Source: RGIG7949 sp045628845
GTDB lineage: Bacteria > Bacillota > Clostridia > Oscillospirales > Oscillospiraceae
Reading direction: 5' to 3'
Length of the DNA stretch: 39,144 nucleotides
Assembly (NCBI GenBank): GCA_045628845.1
Contig: JAZQQE010000094.1
Location: forward strand, 1 to 39,144
The notes below the pieces were generated by a model. That model did no database searches. It saw only the letters and a list, made by a program, of their open reading frames with translations, and was not told the origin of the DNA. Made by a program: the position numbers and the translations under genes. Below are positions 14,304 through 22,335 of the stretch, piece after piece (within the stretch, counting starts at the first letter, position 1; every line of letters begins with the position of its first letter).

Positions 14304-16124
14304 ATGACTTTTGCCGAACTGAAAGAAAAAGCGCTCTCGCTGCCTCTTCTGCCGGGAGTCTATATAATGATGGACAAGAGCGGCAAGGTCATCTACGTCG
14401 GTAAGGCCAAGGCGCTCAAAAACCGTGTGTCCAACTATTTCCGCGAGTCGGGCCATGATGCCAAGACGACCGCAATGGTGTCGAAGATATATACGTTCGA
14501 TACAATAGTCGTCGGCTCTGAATTTGAAGCTCTCGTCACGGAAAATTCGCTCATAAAGCACCACAAGCCCTACTATAATATCCTCCTGAAGGATGACAAG
14601 GGCTACCCTTATCTCCGGATAGACCTCCGCAAGGACTATCCCAAATTCACCGTCGTCTCCCGCCCGGGAAACGACGGAGCAACTTATCTCGGACCGTATC
14701 CGAGCCGCGGAAAGCTGTTCGATGCTCTTGATACCGTGTGCAAGGCATTGAAGCTTCCCACCTGCGGTAAACGCTTTCCCGCCGAGATCGGAAGGGAAAG
14801 ACCGTGCCTCAACTATCACATGGGCCTCTGCGCGGGCTATTGCCGCGGCGAGCCGGATAACGAGGCATACCGCAATTCCATCCACGAGGCTATTATGCTC
14901 CTCGAAGGCCGTTCGGGCGAGCTTACAGATAGAATAAAGAAAGACATGGAGGCCGCTGCTGCCGAGCTCAAATTCGAGCTTGCCGCAGAGCTCCGTGACA
15001 GGATGAAGTCGATAGACGCCGTCGGGCGCCGCAACATTCCCGTATCGGGAGCGGCGGCGGACAACGACGTCATAGGCTTTTACCGCGGTGCCGCGAAGGC
15101 TTGCTTCGTCGTCCTGCACAACATCGGCGGCAGACTCCTCGACAAGGAGCACACGCTTATCGAGGTGCCCGTTGAATCGGACTCCGAAGCTCTGACGGGG
15201 CTTTTACTGCAATATTACTCGACGAGGTGCGCCTGCCCTCCGGAGGTCTGCATCCCGTTTGAGACCGAGGATTCCGAGGCGCTCGCTCAGATACTCAGCG
15301 AGACTTACGGCAGGAAGATCCGCGTGTACGTTCCGCAGAGAGGGGAGAAGGCGAGGCTCGTATCGCTCGCGCAGGTGAATGCCCGCGAGGAGTGCGAGCG
15401 CGCGACGGACTACGAGGAGCGCGTTTCGAAGACTCTTGAGCTCCTCGCGAAGACTCTCGGGCTTCCATCGGCCCCTGAACGCATCGAGGCGTACGATATT
15501 TCAAATACCGGCAGCAGCGAGATAGTCGGTGCCATGACTGTCTTCGTCAGGGCGAAGGCACTCAAACACGACTGGCGTCAGTTCCGTATAAAAACTCTCA
15601 CGTCACCGGACGACTATCACAGCATGCAGGAGGTGCTTGAGCGCCGCATCTCGCATACTCTTGCCGACGACGGGAAATTCCCGCCGTTTCCGCAGCTGAT
15701 GCTGATGGACGGCGGCGAGGCACACGCCTCCATGGCGCGTGAGCTTCTCAGTTCGAAGGGCCTTGATATCCCGGTATTCGGCATGGTCAAGGACGACAGA
15801 CACAGGACGCGCGCGCTCGTATCGCCCGACGGGATGGAGATCGGCCTTGAAGCTAATCAGGCGCTTTTTTCGCTCATAGGACGGATACAGGAGGATACCC
15901 ACAACAGCGCGATAGGTTTCCACAGAAAACGCAGGGATTCGGTCGGATCGACGCTTGACAAAATCGACGGTATAGGTGAAAATAGACGAAATGCTCTGCT
16001 TAAAAAATTCCGCAGCATAAAGGCGATACGCGAGGCGAGTCTCGAAGAGCTGCGGGAGGTAGTGCCCAAAAACGCCGCCGAGGCTGTCTACGGCTATTTC
16101 CACGGCGGAGAAAGCGGGGAGTGA
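14304..16124 (+). CDS. uvrC: UvrABC excinuclease subunit C
   Basis: The 606-residue protein has the UvrC domain order. The GIY-YIG nuclease (about 15-95; LPGVYIMMD and VIYVGKAK) makes the 3' incision. A Cys cluster lies near 155-180 (PCLNYHMGLCAGYC), the UVR domain near 200-235, the RNase H-like nuclease from about 380 (YDISNTG, LMLMDGG) makes the 5' incision, and a C-terminal helix-hairpin-helix (about 550-600; LDKIDGIGENRRNALL) binds DNA. It acts in nucleotide excision repair with UvrA and UvrB, which are not in the window. Length is normal. Confidence 0.97.
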   Translation: MTFAELKEKALSLPLLPGVYIMMDKSGKVIYVGKAKALKNRVSNYFRESGHDAKTTAMVSKIYTFDTIVVGSEFEALVTENSLIKHHKPYYNILLKDDKGYPYLRIDLRKDYPKFTVVSRPGNDGATYLGPYPSRGKLFDALDTVCKALKLPTCGKRFPAEIGRERPCLNYHMGLCAGYCRGEPDNEAYRNSIHEAIMLLEGRSGELTDRIKKDMEAAAAELKFELAAELRDRMKSIDAVGRRNIPVSGAAADNDVIGFYRGAAKACFVVLHNIGGRLLDKEHTLIEVPVESDSEALTGLLLQYYSTRCACPPEVCIPFETEDSEALAQILSETYGRKIRVYVPQRGEKARLVSLAQVNAREECERATDYEERVSKTLELLAKTLGLPSAPERIEAYDISNTGSSEIVGAMTVFVRAKALKHDWRQFRIKTLTSPDDYHSMQEVLERRISHTLADDGKFPPFPQLMLMDGGEAHASMARELLSSKGLDIPVFGMVKDDRHRTRALVSPDGMEIGLEANQALFSLIGRIQEDTHNSAIGFHRKRRDSVGSTLDKIDGIGENRRNALLKKFRSIKAIREASLEELREVVPKNAAEAVYGYFHGGESGE

Positions 16125-16128
16125 TCCT

Positions 16129-16707
16129 GTGAGAGTTATTACGGGACTTGCAAGAGGCAGGAAGCTCTATGAGCCTGCCGGAAACGATATAAGACCGACT
16201 ACCGACATGGTCAAGGAGGCCATATTCAATATCATACAGTTCGATATCGAGGGCAGAAACGTCCTCGACCTCTTTGCCGGCACGGGTCAGCTCGGAATAG
16301 AGGCGCTCAGCCGCGGCGCGGCGAGCTGCGTGTTCATAGACGAGAGCGCCGACGCCGTTAGGCTCGTCGAGAAAAACCTTGCCGCATCGGGACTTTCGGG
16401 AGGAAAAGTCTCCCGCGCGGAGTCGTGCGCGTTCCTCGCGTCGGCGTGGAAGTACGACCTGATATTCCTCGACCCTCCCTATAGAACAAATCTTCTTGAA
16501 AAGGCCCTGCAGCGCATTCAAGAGTTTGACAAATTAAACCACGGTGGTATAATAGTTTGTGAGAGTCCCTCGGACAAAGAGCCCCCGGAACTCTCGGCTC
16601 CGTATATGAAGATAAAATCATACAGATACGGAAAGGTAAGGATAACAACCTATACAAAAAGGGAAGATACATCAGATGAAAACTGCAATATATCCGGGGA
16701 GCTTTGA
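16129..16707 (+). CDS. rsmD: 16S rRNA (guanine966-N2)-methyltransferase
   Basis: The 192-residue protein starts MRVITGLARGRKL, as RsmD does. It has RPTTDMVKEAIFN, the SAM motif VLDLFAGTGQLGIEALSRGA and the catalytic DPPY in LIFLDPPYR. It methylates G966 of 16S rRNA during 30S assembly. The start is GTG, with GGGGAG inside the end of uvrC. The 3' end overlaps coaD by 32 nt, a larger overlap than elsewhere in this window; rsmD-coaD adjacency is common in Firmicutes. Confidence 0.95.
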   Translation: MRVITGLARGRKLYEPAGNDIRPTTDMVKEAIFNIIQFDIEGRNVLDLFAGTGQLGIEALSRGAASCVFIDESADAVRLVEKNLAASGLSGGKVSRAESCAFLASAWKYDLIFLDPPYRTNLLEKALQRIQEFDKLNHGGIIVCESPSDKEPPELSAPYMKIKSYRYGKVRITTYTKREDTSDENCNISGEL

Positions 16708-17161
16708 CCCGATAACGCTCGGTCACCTCGACCTTATCAAGCGTGCCTCCGCCGTCTTCGACAAGCTTATCGTCTGCATCATGTTCAACCATGAAAAATC
16801 TCCTCTCTTTTCCGTTGAGGAGCGCGTTCGTCAGATAGAGCTCGTCACGAAGAAGTTCGGCAACGTCGAGGTCGATTTCTCGGACAAGCTCGTTGCCGAT
16901 TACGCCCGAGATAAGGGCGCGTCGGTGATCATCAGGGGACTTCGCGCTCTGTCGGATTTCGAAAAGGAATGTCAGATGGCGATAATCAACAAGAAGATAA
17001 ACCCCGACCTTGATACGTTCTTCCTCGCCGCGAGCGAGAAATATATGTACCTTAGCTCCAGCGCCGTCAGAGAGCTCGCGCTTTTCAAAGCCGACCTGAC
17101 TGACTTTGCCCCGCGAGAGATAATTGATGAGATAACCGAAAAGATTTCGGCAAGGAGGTAA
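16676..17161 (+). CDS. coaD: Phosphopantetheine adenylyltransferase
   Basis: The 161-residue enzyme has the nucleotidyltransferase motif YPGSFDPITLGHLDLI (TxGH) at the N-terminus, RGLRALSDFEKECQMA in the middle and YLSSSAVREL (ISSTxIR type) near the C-terminus. It makes dephospho-CoA from phosphopantetheine and ATP, the fourth step of CoA synthesis. It begins inside rsmD, so translation is probably coupled. Its last codons contain the AAGGAGGT used by the next gene. Confidence 0.96.
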   Translation: MKTAIYPGSFDPITLGHLDLIKRASAVFDKLIVCIMFNHEKSPLFSVEERVRQIELVTKKFGNVEVDFSDKLVADYARDKGASVIIRGLRALSDFEKECQMAIINKKINPDLDTFFLAASEKYMYLSSSAVRELALFKADLTDFAPREIIDEITEKISARR

Positions 17162-17167
17162 ATATTC

Positions 17168-17656
17168 GTGGCTAACGGCGTAAACGAACTTATTGACATG
17201 CTTTATAACATGGTATCAGACGCATGGGGTCTCCCCATAGGGGCTGAAAGATGTGTCATAGAGCGTGATAAAGTGCTTGATCTTCTCGATGAGATAAAGG
17301 CACAGCTCCCGACGGAGCTTGCCGAGGCGAAGCGCCTTATAAACGCGCGTGCGGAATTCATTTCCAACGCGAGAAAAGAAGCTGACGGCATCAAGGAAGA
17401 AGCCAACGAGCGCGCCAAGCAGCTCGTAGAGGACCAGAATATTGTCAAGGCCGCCAAGGCGAGAGGCAACGACATAATCTCTCAGGCTGAAACGAGATCT
17501 GCCGAGCTCCGCCGCGCCGCCAACGAGTACGCGGACGACGCTCTCCGCCGTACCGAGAGCGCCATCAGCGAAGCACTCAACGAAGTGCATCAGTCAAGGA
17601 TCAAATTCCGTTCCGCCGCCACCTCTCCGGAGGGAGTTCAGGAGACCGCGGAATAA
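17168..17656 (+). CDS. Coiled-coil protein of unknown function downstream of coaD
   Basis: The 162-residue protein is mostly one long charged helix (about 30-150) rich in Ala, Glu, Arg and Lys, giving it an ATP-synthase b-subunit or DivIVA-like look. It has no membrane segment and no catalytic motif. Similar genes follow coaD in many Clostridia and are often called ATPase by weak similarity; no function is shown. The start is GTG, with AAGGAGGT (17152-17159) 8 nt upstream. Its position between coaD and secDF is within one operon. Confidence 0.75.
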   Translation: MANGVNELIDMLYNMVSDAWGLPIGAERCVIERDKVLDLLDEIKAQLPTELAEAKRLINARAEFISNARKEADGIKEEANERAKQLVEDQNIVKAAKARGNDIISQAETRSAELRRAANEYADDALRRTESAISEALNEVHQSRIKFRSAATSPEGVQETAE

Positions 17657-17683
17657 TCCCATTCATACTACGGGAGGCCTCTT

Positions 17684-19924
17684 ATGAAACCCAAGACGAA
17701 AGGTATCCTCACGTTTGCCGTGGTGATACTTATTATTGCTCTGCTCATTTTTTCCTGGTTCTTCGGCCTGAATCTCGGTATTTTCAAGATAGATCCCGTC
17801 TCTCAGGGCATTACGCTCGGTCTCGACCTCGTCGGAGGCTCCGAGATAACGTACGAGGCGGAGGGGATCGACGCTCTCTCGGCCGAGGAACTCTCGTCCG
17901 GAATGGACGTCGCCGTGACGATGCTCCGTCAGCGCCTCAACAGCCTCGGCTACACCGAAGCAAACGTTTACACTCAGGGCTCGACGAGAATAGTCTGCGA
18001 GATCCCGAATGTAGATGACCCCGAAGAGGCTGTCCAGATGCTCGGTACGACCGCTGTCATCGAGTTCCGCGACTGTGACGGCAACGTCATCCTCGACGGA
18101 TCCGATATCAAAGAGGCGAGCGCGAGCTACGGTCCCATCGATGAGACCGGCATAAACGCCTACTACGTCTATCTCCAGCTCAATCAGAGCGGCTATGAGA
18201 AATTCAAGGAAGGCACGAAAAACGTCGCCAACAAGGCCAATGAGAGCGACCGCTACGTTGCCATCGTCATGGACGAGGAGATAATATCCGCCCCGTTCGT
18301 TGACAAGGCCAAGTTCGGCGTGACCGGTATCGACTCCGATACCCCGATGATCACTCTCGGCACGGACTCGACCCTCGAATACGCGAAGTATCTTGCTGAA
18401 ATAATCAGCGCCGGCAAGCTGCCGTTTGCGCTCCGCGAGGCGAAGCTGCAGGCCGTCGGCGCCTCTCTCGGCGAGCGCTCCCTTGAGACCGCCATCCTTG
18501 CAGGCGTCATCGGCATCGTCCTCGTCATGCTGTACATGATCATCATGTACAGAGTCCCCGGCGTCGTGGCGGATATATCGCTGCTTCTTTATATTTCTCT
18601 GTTCCTCGTGCTGCTGTCTGCTTTCCATATCAATCTCTCGCTGCCCGGTATCGCCGGCATCATACTGACGATAGGTATGGCAGTCGACGCGAATATCGTC
18701 ATATATGAGCGCATCAGAGAAGAAATACTCTCTGGCAAAACCATGCGCAGCGCCGTGGATAACGGTTTCAAGCGCGCCCTTGCCGCTATACTCGACTCCA
18801 ACATCACGACCATCATCGCCGCCGCCGTTCTGCTTTGGCAGGGTACAGGTACTATCCTCGGCTTCGGCAAGACGCTCCTTATAGGCGTCATCCTCTCCAT
18901 GATCTGCATGCTCATCGTGCCGAGACTCCTTCTCAGAAGGCTCGTCGATATGCGTGTCGTCAAAGCTAAGTATTACGGGATCGGTATGACCACCGACGAG
19001 AAAGCTGCGGACTCCGCTCAGAAGAGCATTCCCATCATAAAGAAGTTCAAGATAACCGGTATAATCGCGATCGTCTGCTGCATCGCGGCAGTCGTCGGCC
19101 TGGTGCTTCTCCCGTTCGGCACGACGCTCTTCAACCTCGATCAGGACTTTGTCGGCGGCGTTACGATGAGCGTCGATATCGGCCAGCCGCTTACGGATGA
19201 TTCCTCGTCCGCCATCTATGACGTCGTGCGCGACGTTACCGGTGCTGCGCCCTTCTCTGTCACGAAGGCCGGAAACGACGGTCATCAGGCCTCTATCAGA
19301 ATGGGCGAGGTCCCGAGCGAACAGCGTGACGCCATCCTTGACGGTATCGCCGCGAAGTTCGGCGCCGAAAACGTCTCACTCGTATCCTCCGACTTCGTAT
19401 CCGCCTCCGTCGGTAAGGACATCACAAGGAGCGCCTTCCTCGCTTCCGTGATAGCGGCCGCGCTGATCCTCATTTATATCACCATCCGCTTCGAGTTCCG
19501 CTCCGGTCTTGCGGCAGTCATCTGCCTCATCCAGAACCTTCTCGTCATGATAAGCGTATACGTAATCTTCCGTATGCCGCTCAACATGAACTTCATTGCC
19601 GCTGCGCTGACCATAATCGGTTACTCCATCAACACGACGATAGTTGTTTTCGACCGTATACGTGAAAATGTGAAGAAGTCCGGAGTATCGAGATTCAGGG
19701 ACATCGTCGACATCAGCGTTTATCAGACGATGCGCCGCAGCATCGGAACGACGATAACGACGCTGCTCCCGGTCATCTTCATCATCATCTTCGGAGTTCC
19801 CTCCATCAGAAACTTCGCCATTCCCATCGCCGTCGGCGTCATCGCCGGTACGTTCTCTTCCGTCTTCATCGCGGGTCCGCTGTGGGCCGCCATGAAAGGC
19901 AAGAAGCCCGTCAAGGTAAAGTAA
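17684..19924 (+). CDS. secDF: Protein translocase subunit SecDF (fused)
   Basis: The 746-residue membrane protein joins SecD and SecF. The SecD half has TM1 (about 8-30), the LGLDLVGGSEITYE motif, a large external P1 domain and TM2-6 with GMAVDANIVIYERIREE. A positively charged loop near 440 leads to the SecF half, with TM7, the DFVGG motif, and TM8-12 with GYSINTTIVVFDRIREN. SecDF uses proton flow to help pull exported proteins from SecYEG. The fused form is known in several Firmicutes. GGGAGG lies 6 nt before the ATG. It is the last gene of the radical SAM-uvrC-rsmD-coaD operon. Confidence 0.96.
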   Translation: MKPKTKGILTFAVVILIIALLIFSWFFGLNLGIFKIDPVSQGITLGLDLVGGSEITYEAEGIDALSAEELSSGMDVAVTMLRQRLNSLGYTEANVYTQGSTRIVCEIPNVDDPEEAVQMLGTTAVIEFRDCDGNVILDGSDIKEASASYGPIDETGINAYYVYLQLNQSGYEKFKEGTKNVANKANESDRYVAIVMDEEIISAPFVDKAKFGVTGIDSDTPMITLGTDSTLEYAKYLAEIISAGKLPFALREAKLQAVGASLGERSLETAILAGVIGIVLVMLYMIIMYRVPGVVADISLLLYISLFLVLLSAFHINLSLPGIAGIILTIGMAVDANIVIYERIREEILSGKTMRSAVDNGFKRALAAILDSNITTIIAAAVLLWQGTGTILGFGKTLLIGVILSMICMLIVPRLLLRRLVDMRVVKAKYYGIGMTTDEKAADSAQKSIPIIKKFKITGIIAIVCCIAAVVGLVLLPFGTTLFNLDQDFVGGVTMSVDIGQPLTDDSSSAIYDVVRDVTGAAPFSVTKAGNDGHQASIRMGEVPSEQRDAILDGIAAKFGAENVSLVSSDFVSASVGKDITRSAFLASVIAAALILIYITIRFEFRSGLAAVICLIQNLLVMISVYVIFRMPLNMNFIAAALTIIGYSINTTIVVFDRIRENVKKSGVSRFRDIVDISVYQTMRRSIGTTITTLLPVIFIIIFGVPSIRNFAIPIAVGVIAGTFSSVFIAGPLWAAMKGKKPVKVK

Positions 19925-19928
19925 GTAA

Positions 19929-19965
19929 AAAAAACTCCCGGCTCATGCGGCCGGGAGCTTTTTTA
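19929..19965. terminator. Bidirectional terminator between secDF and the phosphofructokinase gene
   Basis: CTCCCGGC pairs with GCCGGGAG around TCATGCG. An A-run on the left and a T-run on the right let it serve both convergent genes. Confidence 0.93.
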
Positions 19966-19977
19966 TTTAGAAACGTT

Positions 19978-21204
19978 TTACGCGCGGACGAGCTTGAGAT
20001 GAGCGAAGCGGGGCAGGGAATCGGTGAAAGCGCGCTCCGGCTCGCCCTGAATGAGCGGAGTGACGTATCCGATGAGGGCTTCTGTCACACCGCCGTCGGT
20101 AATCCATTCAAGCGGGATCTTTTTTTCGAAGTTCGCCGCCTCGGAGAGGGGAACGAGGACAGTCTCGCAGGCGTAGTCGCCGTCTGCGCGCCTGAAAGCG
20201 ACCATGCAGTCGCTCTTTCCTTCGAGAGCGCAGGCAACTGCAAAAGCACCCGCCCTGCATGCCTCGTCTATATCCGTCTGCGACGCGCAGTGTGCCGCAC
20301 AGCGCTGCAGGAGGCTGAGCTCTATTCCGCGTACCTTCGCCTTTGTGCGTTCTTTTATCTTATGCGCGAGGTATTCCGCAAGGCCTCCGAGCTGAACATG
20401 GCCGAACGCGTCCTTCTCCGCGCCACGTGACGCGTATTCGGAGATGAGGACACCTTCGGAATCGTGTATGCCCTCCGAAGCCGCGACGAAGACGCTGCCG
20501 CGTTCTTTATACATCGCTTCGACCTTGTCGAGGAATGCGTCGAGGTCGAAATCGGTCTCGGGAAGATAGATGAGGTCGGGACCCGCGCCGTTATAGGAGG
20601 CGAGGGCGGAGGCGGCTGTGAGCCAGCCTGCGTTGCGTCCCATTATCTCCATCACGGTCACGGCGCCGGTATCGTAAACGCGCATATCGAGCGATACCTC
20701 CATGCAGGAGGTCGCGATATAGCGCGCGGCACTTCCGTACCCGGGGCAGTGATCCGTGCCGCTGAGGTCGTTGTCGATGGTCTTGGGAATGCCCATGACG
20801 CGGCATTCGTAGTTCACCATGCGCATATATCTGCTTATCTTCTCGCAGGTATCCATGGAATCGTTTCCGCCGACGTAGAAGAAGTAGCGAACGTCGTATT
20901 TCTTGAAAATTTCAAGTATGCGCTTGAAATCGGAATCGTCCTTTTCCGGGTCGGCGAGCTTGTATCTGCAGGAGCCGAAAGCGCTCGAGGGAGTGTTCCG
21001 CAAAAGCGCAAGCTCCGCTCTGTCCTCCTGACCGAGGTCGAATATGTCGTCGTCGAGAACGCCCTTTATGCCGTGATGCGCGGCAAGCACACGGGTTATG
21101 TCGCCGCTGTCGAGTGCCGCGGCGGCAGCGCCGTAAACGCTGGAATTTATGACCGAAGTGGGGCCTCCGGACTGACCGATGAGACAAGAACCTTTCAAAG
21201 ACAT
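19978..21204 (-). CDS. 6-phosphofructokinase, predicted pyrophosphate-dependent
   Basis: The 408-residue protein belongs to the PfkA family. The phosphoryl-donor motif is GGNDS (112-116), with Asp where ATP-type enzymes have Gly104 (GGDGS). The catalytic loop is PKTIDND (140-146), with Lys in place of the Gly of PGTIDND. Both changes mark PPi-dependent enzymes. MGRNAGW (188-194) is the substrate-binding segment. The ATG at 21204 is chosen over a longer frame because GGGAGG lies 8 nt upstream. PPi-PFK makes fructose 1,6-bisphosphate reversibly. It is divergent from the aldolase gene, which uses that product. Confidence 0.92.
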   Translation of the reverse strand: MSLKGSCLIGQSGGPTSVINSSVYGAAAAALDSGDITRVLAAHHGIKGVLDDDIFDLGQEDRAELALLRNTPSSAFGSCRYKLADPEKDDSDFKRILEIFKKYDVRYFFYVGGNDSMDTCEKISRYMRMVNYECRVMGIPKTIDNDLSGTDHCPGYGSAARYIATSCMEVSLDMRVYDTGAVTVMEIMGRNAGWLTAASALASYNGAGPDLIYLPETDFDLDAFLDKVEAMYKERGSVFVAASEGIHDSEGVLISEYASRGAEKDAFGHVQLGGLAEYLAHKIKERTKAKVRGIELSLLQRCAAHCASQTDIDEACRAGAFAVACALEGKSDCMVAFRRADGDYACETVLVPLSEAANFEKKIPLEWITDGGVTEALIGYVTPLIQGEPERAFTDSLPRFAHLKLVRA

Positions 21205-21238
21205 TGAAAAGACCTCCCGTTTGAATATTGCCGCATTG

Positions 21239-21267
21239 ATTATACCATGATATAGCTGTTTTGAAAA
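21239..21267 (-). promoter_or_regulatory. Promoter of the phosphofructokinase gene
   Basis: On the minus strand TTTTCA, a 17-nt spacer and TATAAT with an upstream TG form an extended -10 promoter about 35 nt before the start. Confidence 0.72.
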
Positions 21268-21310
21268 TCCCAAACGTGAATTATATTTGCCTGCGTCGCA
21301 GGGTTTTGGC

Positions 21311-21338
21311 TTGATTTTTACTGCCGACGTGGTAAAAT
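21311..21338 (+). promoter_or_regulatory. Promoter of the aldolase gene
   Basis: TTGATT, a 16-nt spacer and TAAAAT preceded by TGG form a plausible promoter about 40 nt before fba. It is back-to-back with the phosphofructokinase promoter. Confidence 0.65.
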
Positions 21339-21378
21339 AAAACGTCAGGGTATAAGCTTTTCAAAAAGGAGAATTTTT

Positions 21379-22314
21379 ATGCCGATAGTCACTTCGACCG
21401 AAATGTTCAAAAAGGCCTATGAGGGCGGTTACGCGATAGGCGCTTTCAACGTCAATAACATGGAGATAATCCAGGGCATCACAGAGGCCGCCGCAGAGAC
21501 TCGTTCGCCTATAATCCTTCAGGTATCCGCCGGCGCGCGCAAATACGCCAAGCATGTATACCTCATGAAGCTTGTCGAGGCCGCCGAGGCCGACACGGGA
21601 CTTCCCATATGCCTTCACCTCGACCACGGCGAAAACTTCGACGTCTGCAAGTCCTGCATAGACGGCGGCTTCACCTCGGTCATGATAGACGGGTCAAAGC
21701 ACAGCTTTGAGGACAATATTGCGCTCACAAAGCAGGTCGTCGACTATGCGCACGCGCGCGGTGTCGTCGTCGAGGGCGAACTCGGCCGCCTTGAGGGCGT
21801 TGAGGACGACGTAGTAGTCTCAGCGGAAAACAGCTCCTATACCGACCCGGCACAGGTCGAAGAGTTCGTGACGCGCACGGGAGTCGATTCCCTCGCCATC
21901 GCCATCGGCACGAGCCACGGCGCTTATAAATTCAAGCCGGGCGTAAAGCCCCAGCTGCGCTTCGATATACTCAAGGAAGTCGAGAAACGCCTGCCGGGCT
22001 TCCCAATAGTCCTGCACGGCGCTTCGAGCGTCATCCCCGAGTACGTCGAGACAATCAACAGCTACGGCGGAAAGCTGAACGACGCGATCGGCGTTCCGGA
22101 GGATATGCTCCGTGAAGCCGCCCGTATGGCCGTCTGCAAGATAAATATCGATTCAGACCTGCGCCTTGCGCTCACCGCCGGTGTCCGTAAGCATCTCGCC
22201 GAGAACGTGAGCAACTTCGACCCGAGGCAGTATCTCATCCCGGGCAGAGACAATATCAGGGACCTTGTCCGTCACAAGATAACCGCCGTGCTCGGCAGCA
22301 ACGACAGAATATGA
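21379..22314 (+). CDS. fba: Class II fructose-bisphosphate aldolase
   Basis: The 311-residue TIM barrel has the class II signature. LHLDHGENFDVC contains catalytic Asp82 and zinc ligand His83, VEGELGRLEG the conserved glutamates, and GTSHGAYKF and VLHGASSV two more zinc-binding histidines. It splits fructose 1,6-bisphosphate into DHAP and glyceraldehyde 3-phosphate in glycolysis. AAAAGGAG precedes the ATG. It has its own promoter, divergent from the phosphofructokinase, and proS follows after 21 nt. Confidence 0.95.
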   Translation: MPIVTSTEMFKKAYEGGYAIGAFNVNNMEIIQGITEAAAETRSPIILQVSAGARKYAKHVYLMKLVEAAEADTGLPICLHLDHGENFDVCKSCIDGGFTSVMIDGSKHSFEDNIALTKQVVDYAHARGVVVEGELGRLEGVEDDVVVSAENSSYTDPAQVEEFVTRTGVDSLAIAIGTSHGAYKFKPGVKPQLRFDILKEVEKRLPGFPIVLHGASSVIPEYVETINSYGGKLNDAIGVPEDMLREAARMAVCKINIDSDLRLALTAGVRKHLAENVSNFDPRQYLIPGRDNIRDLVRHKITAVLGSNDRI

Positions 22315-22335
22315 CCTTTTGGAGGATCAAAGATA

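Noticed and set aside
17663..19285. 540-codon open frame opposite secDF
   Set aside because: The translation is low-complexity (Asp/His/Arg-rich) without domains, and the plus-strand secDF frame is certain.
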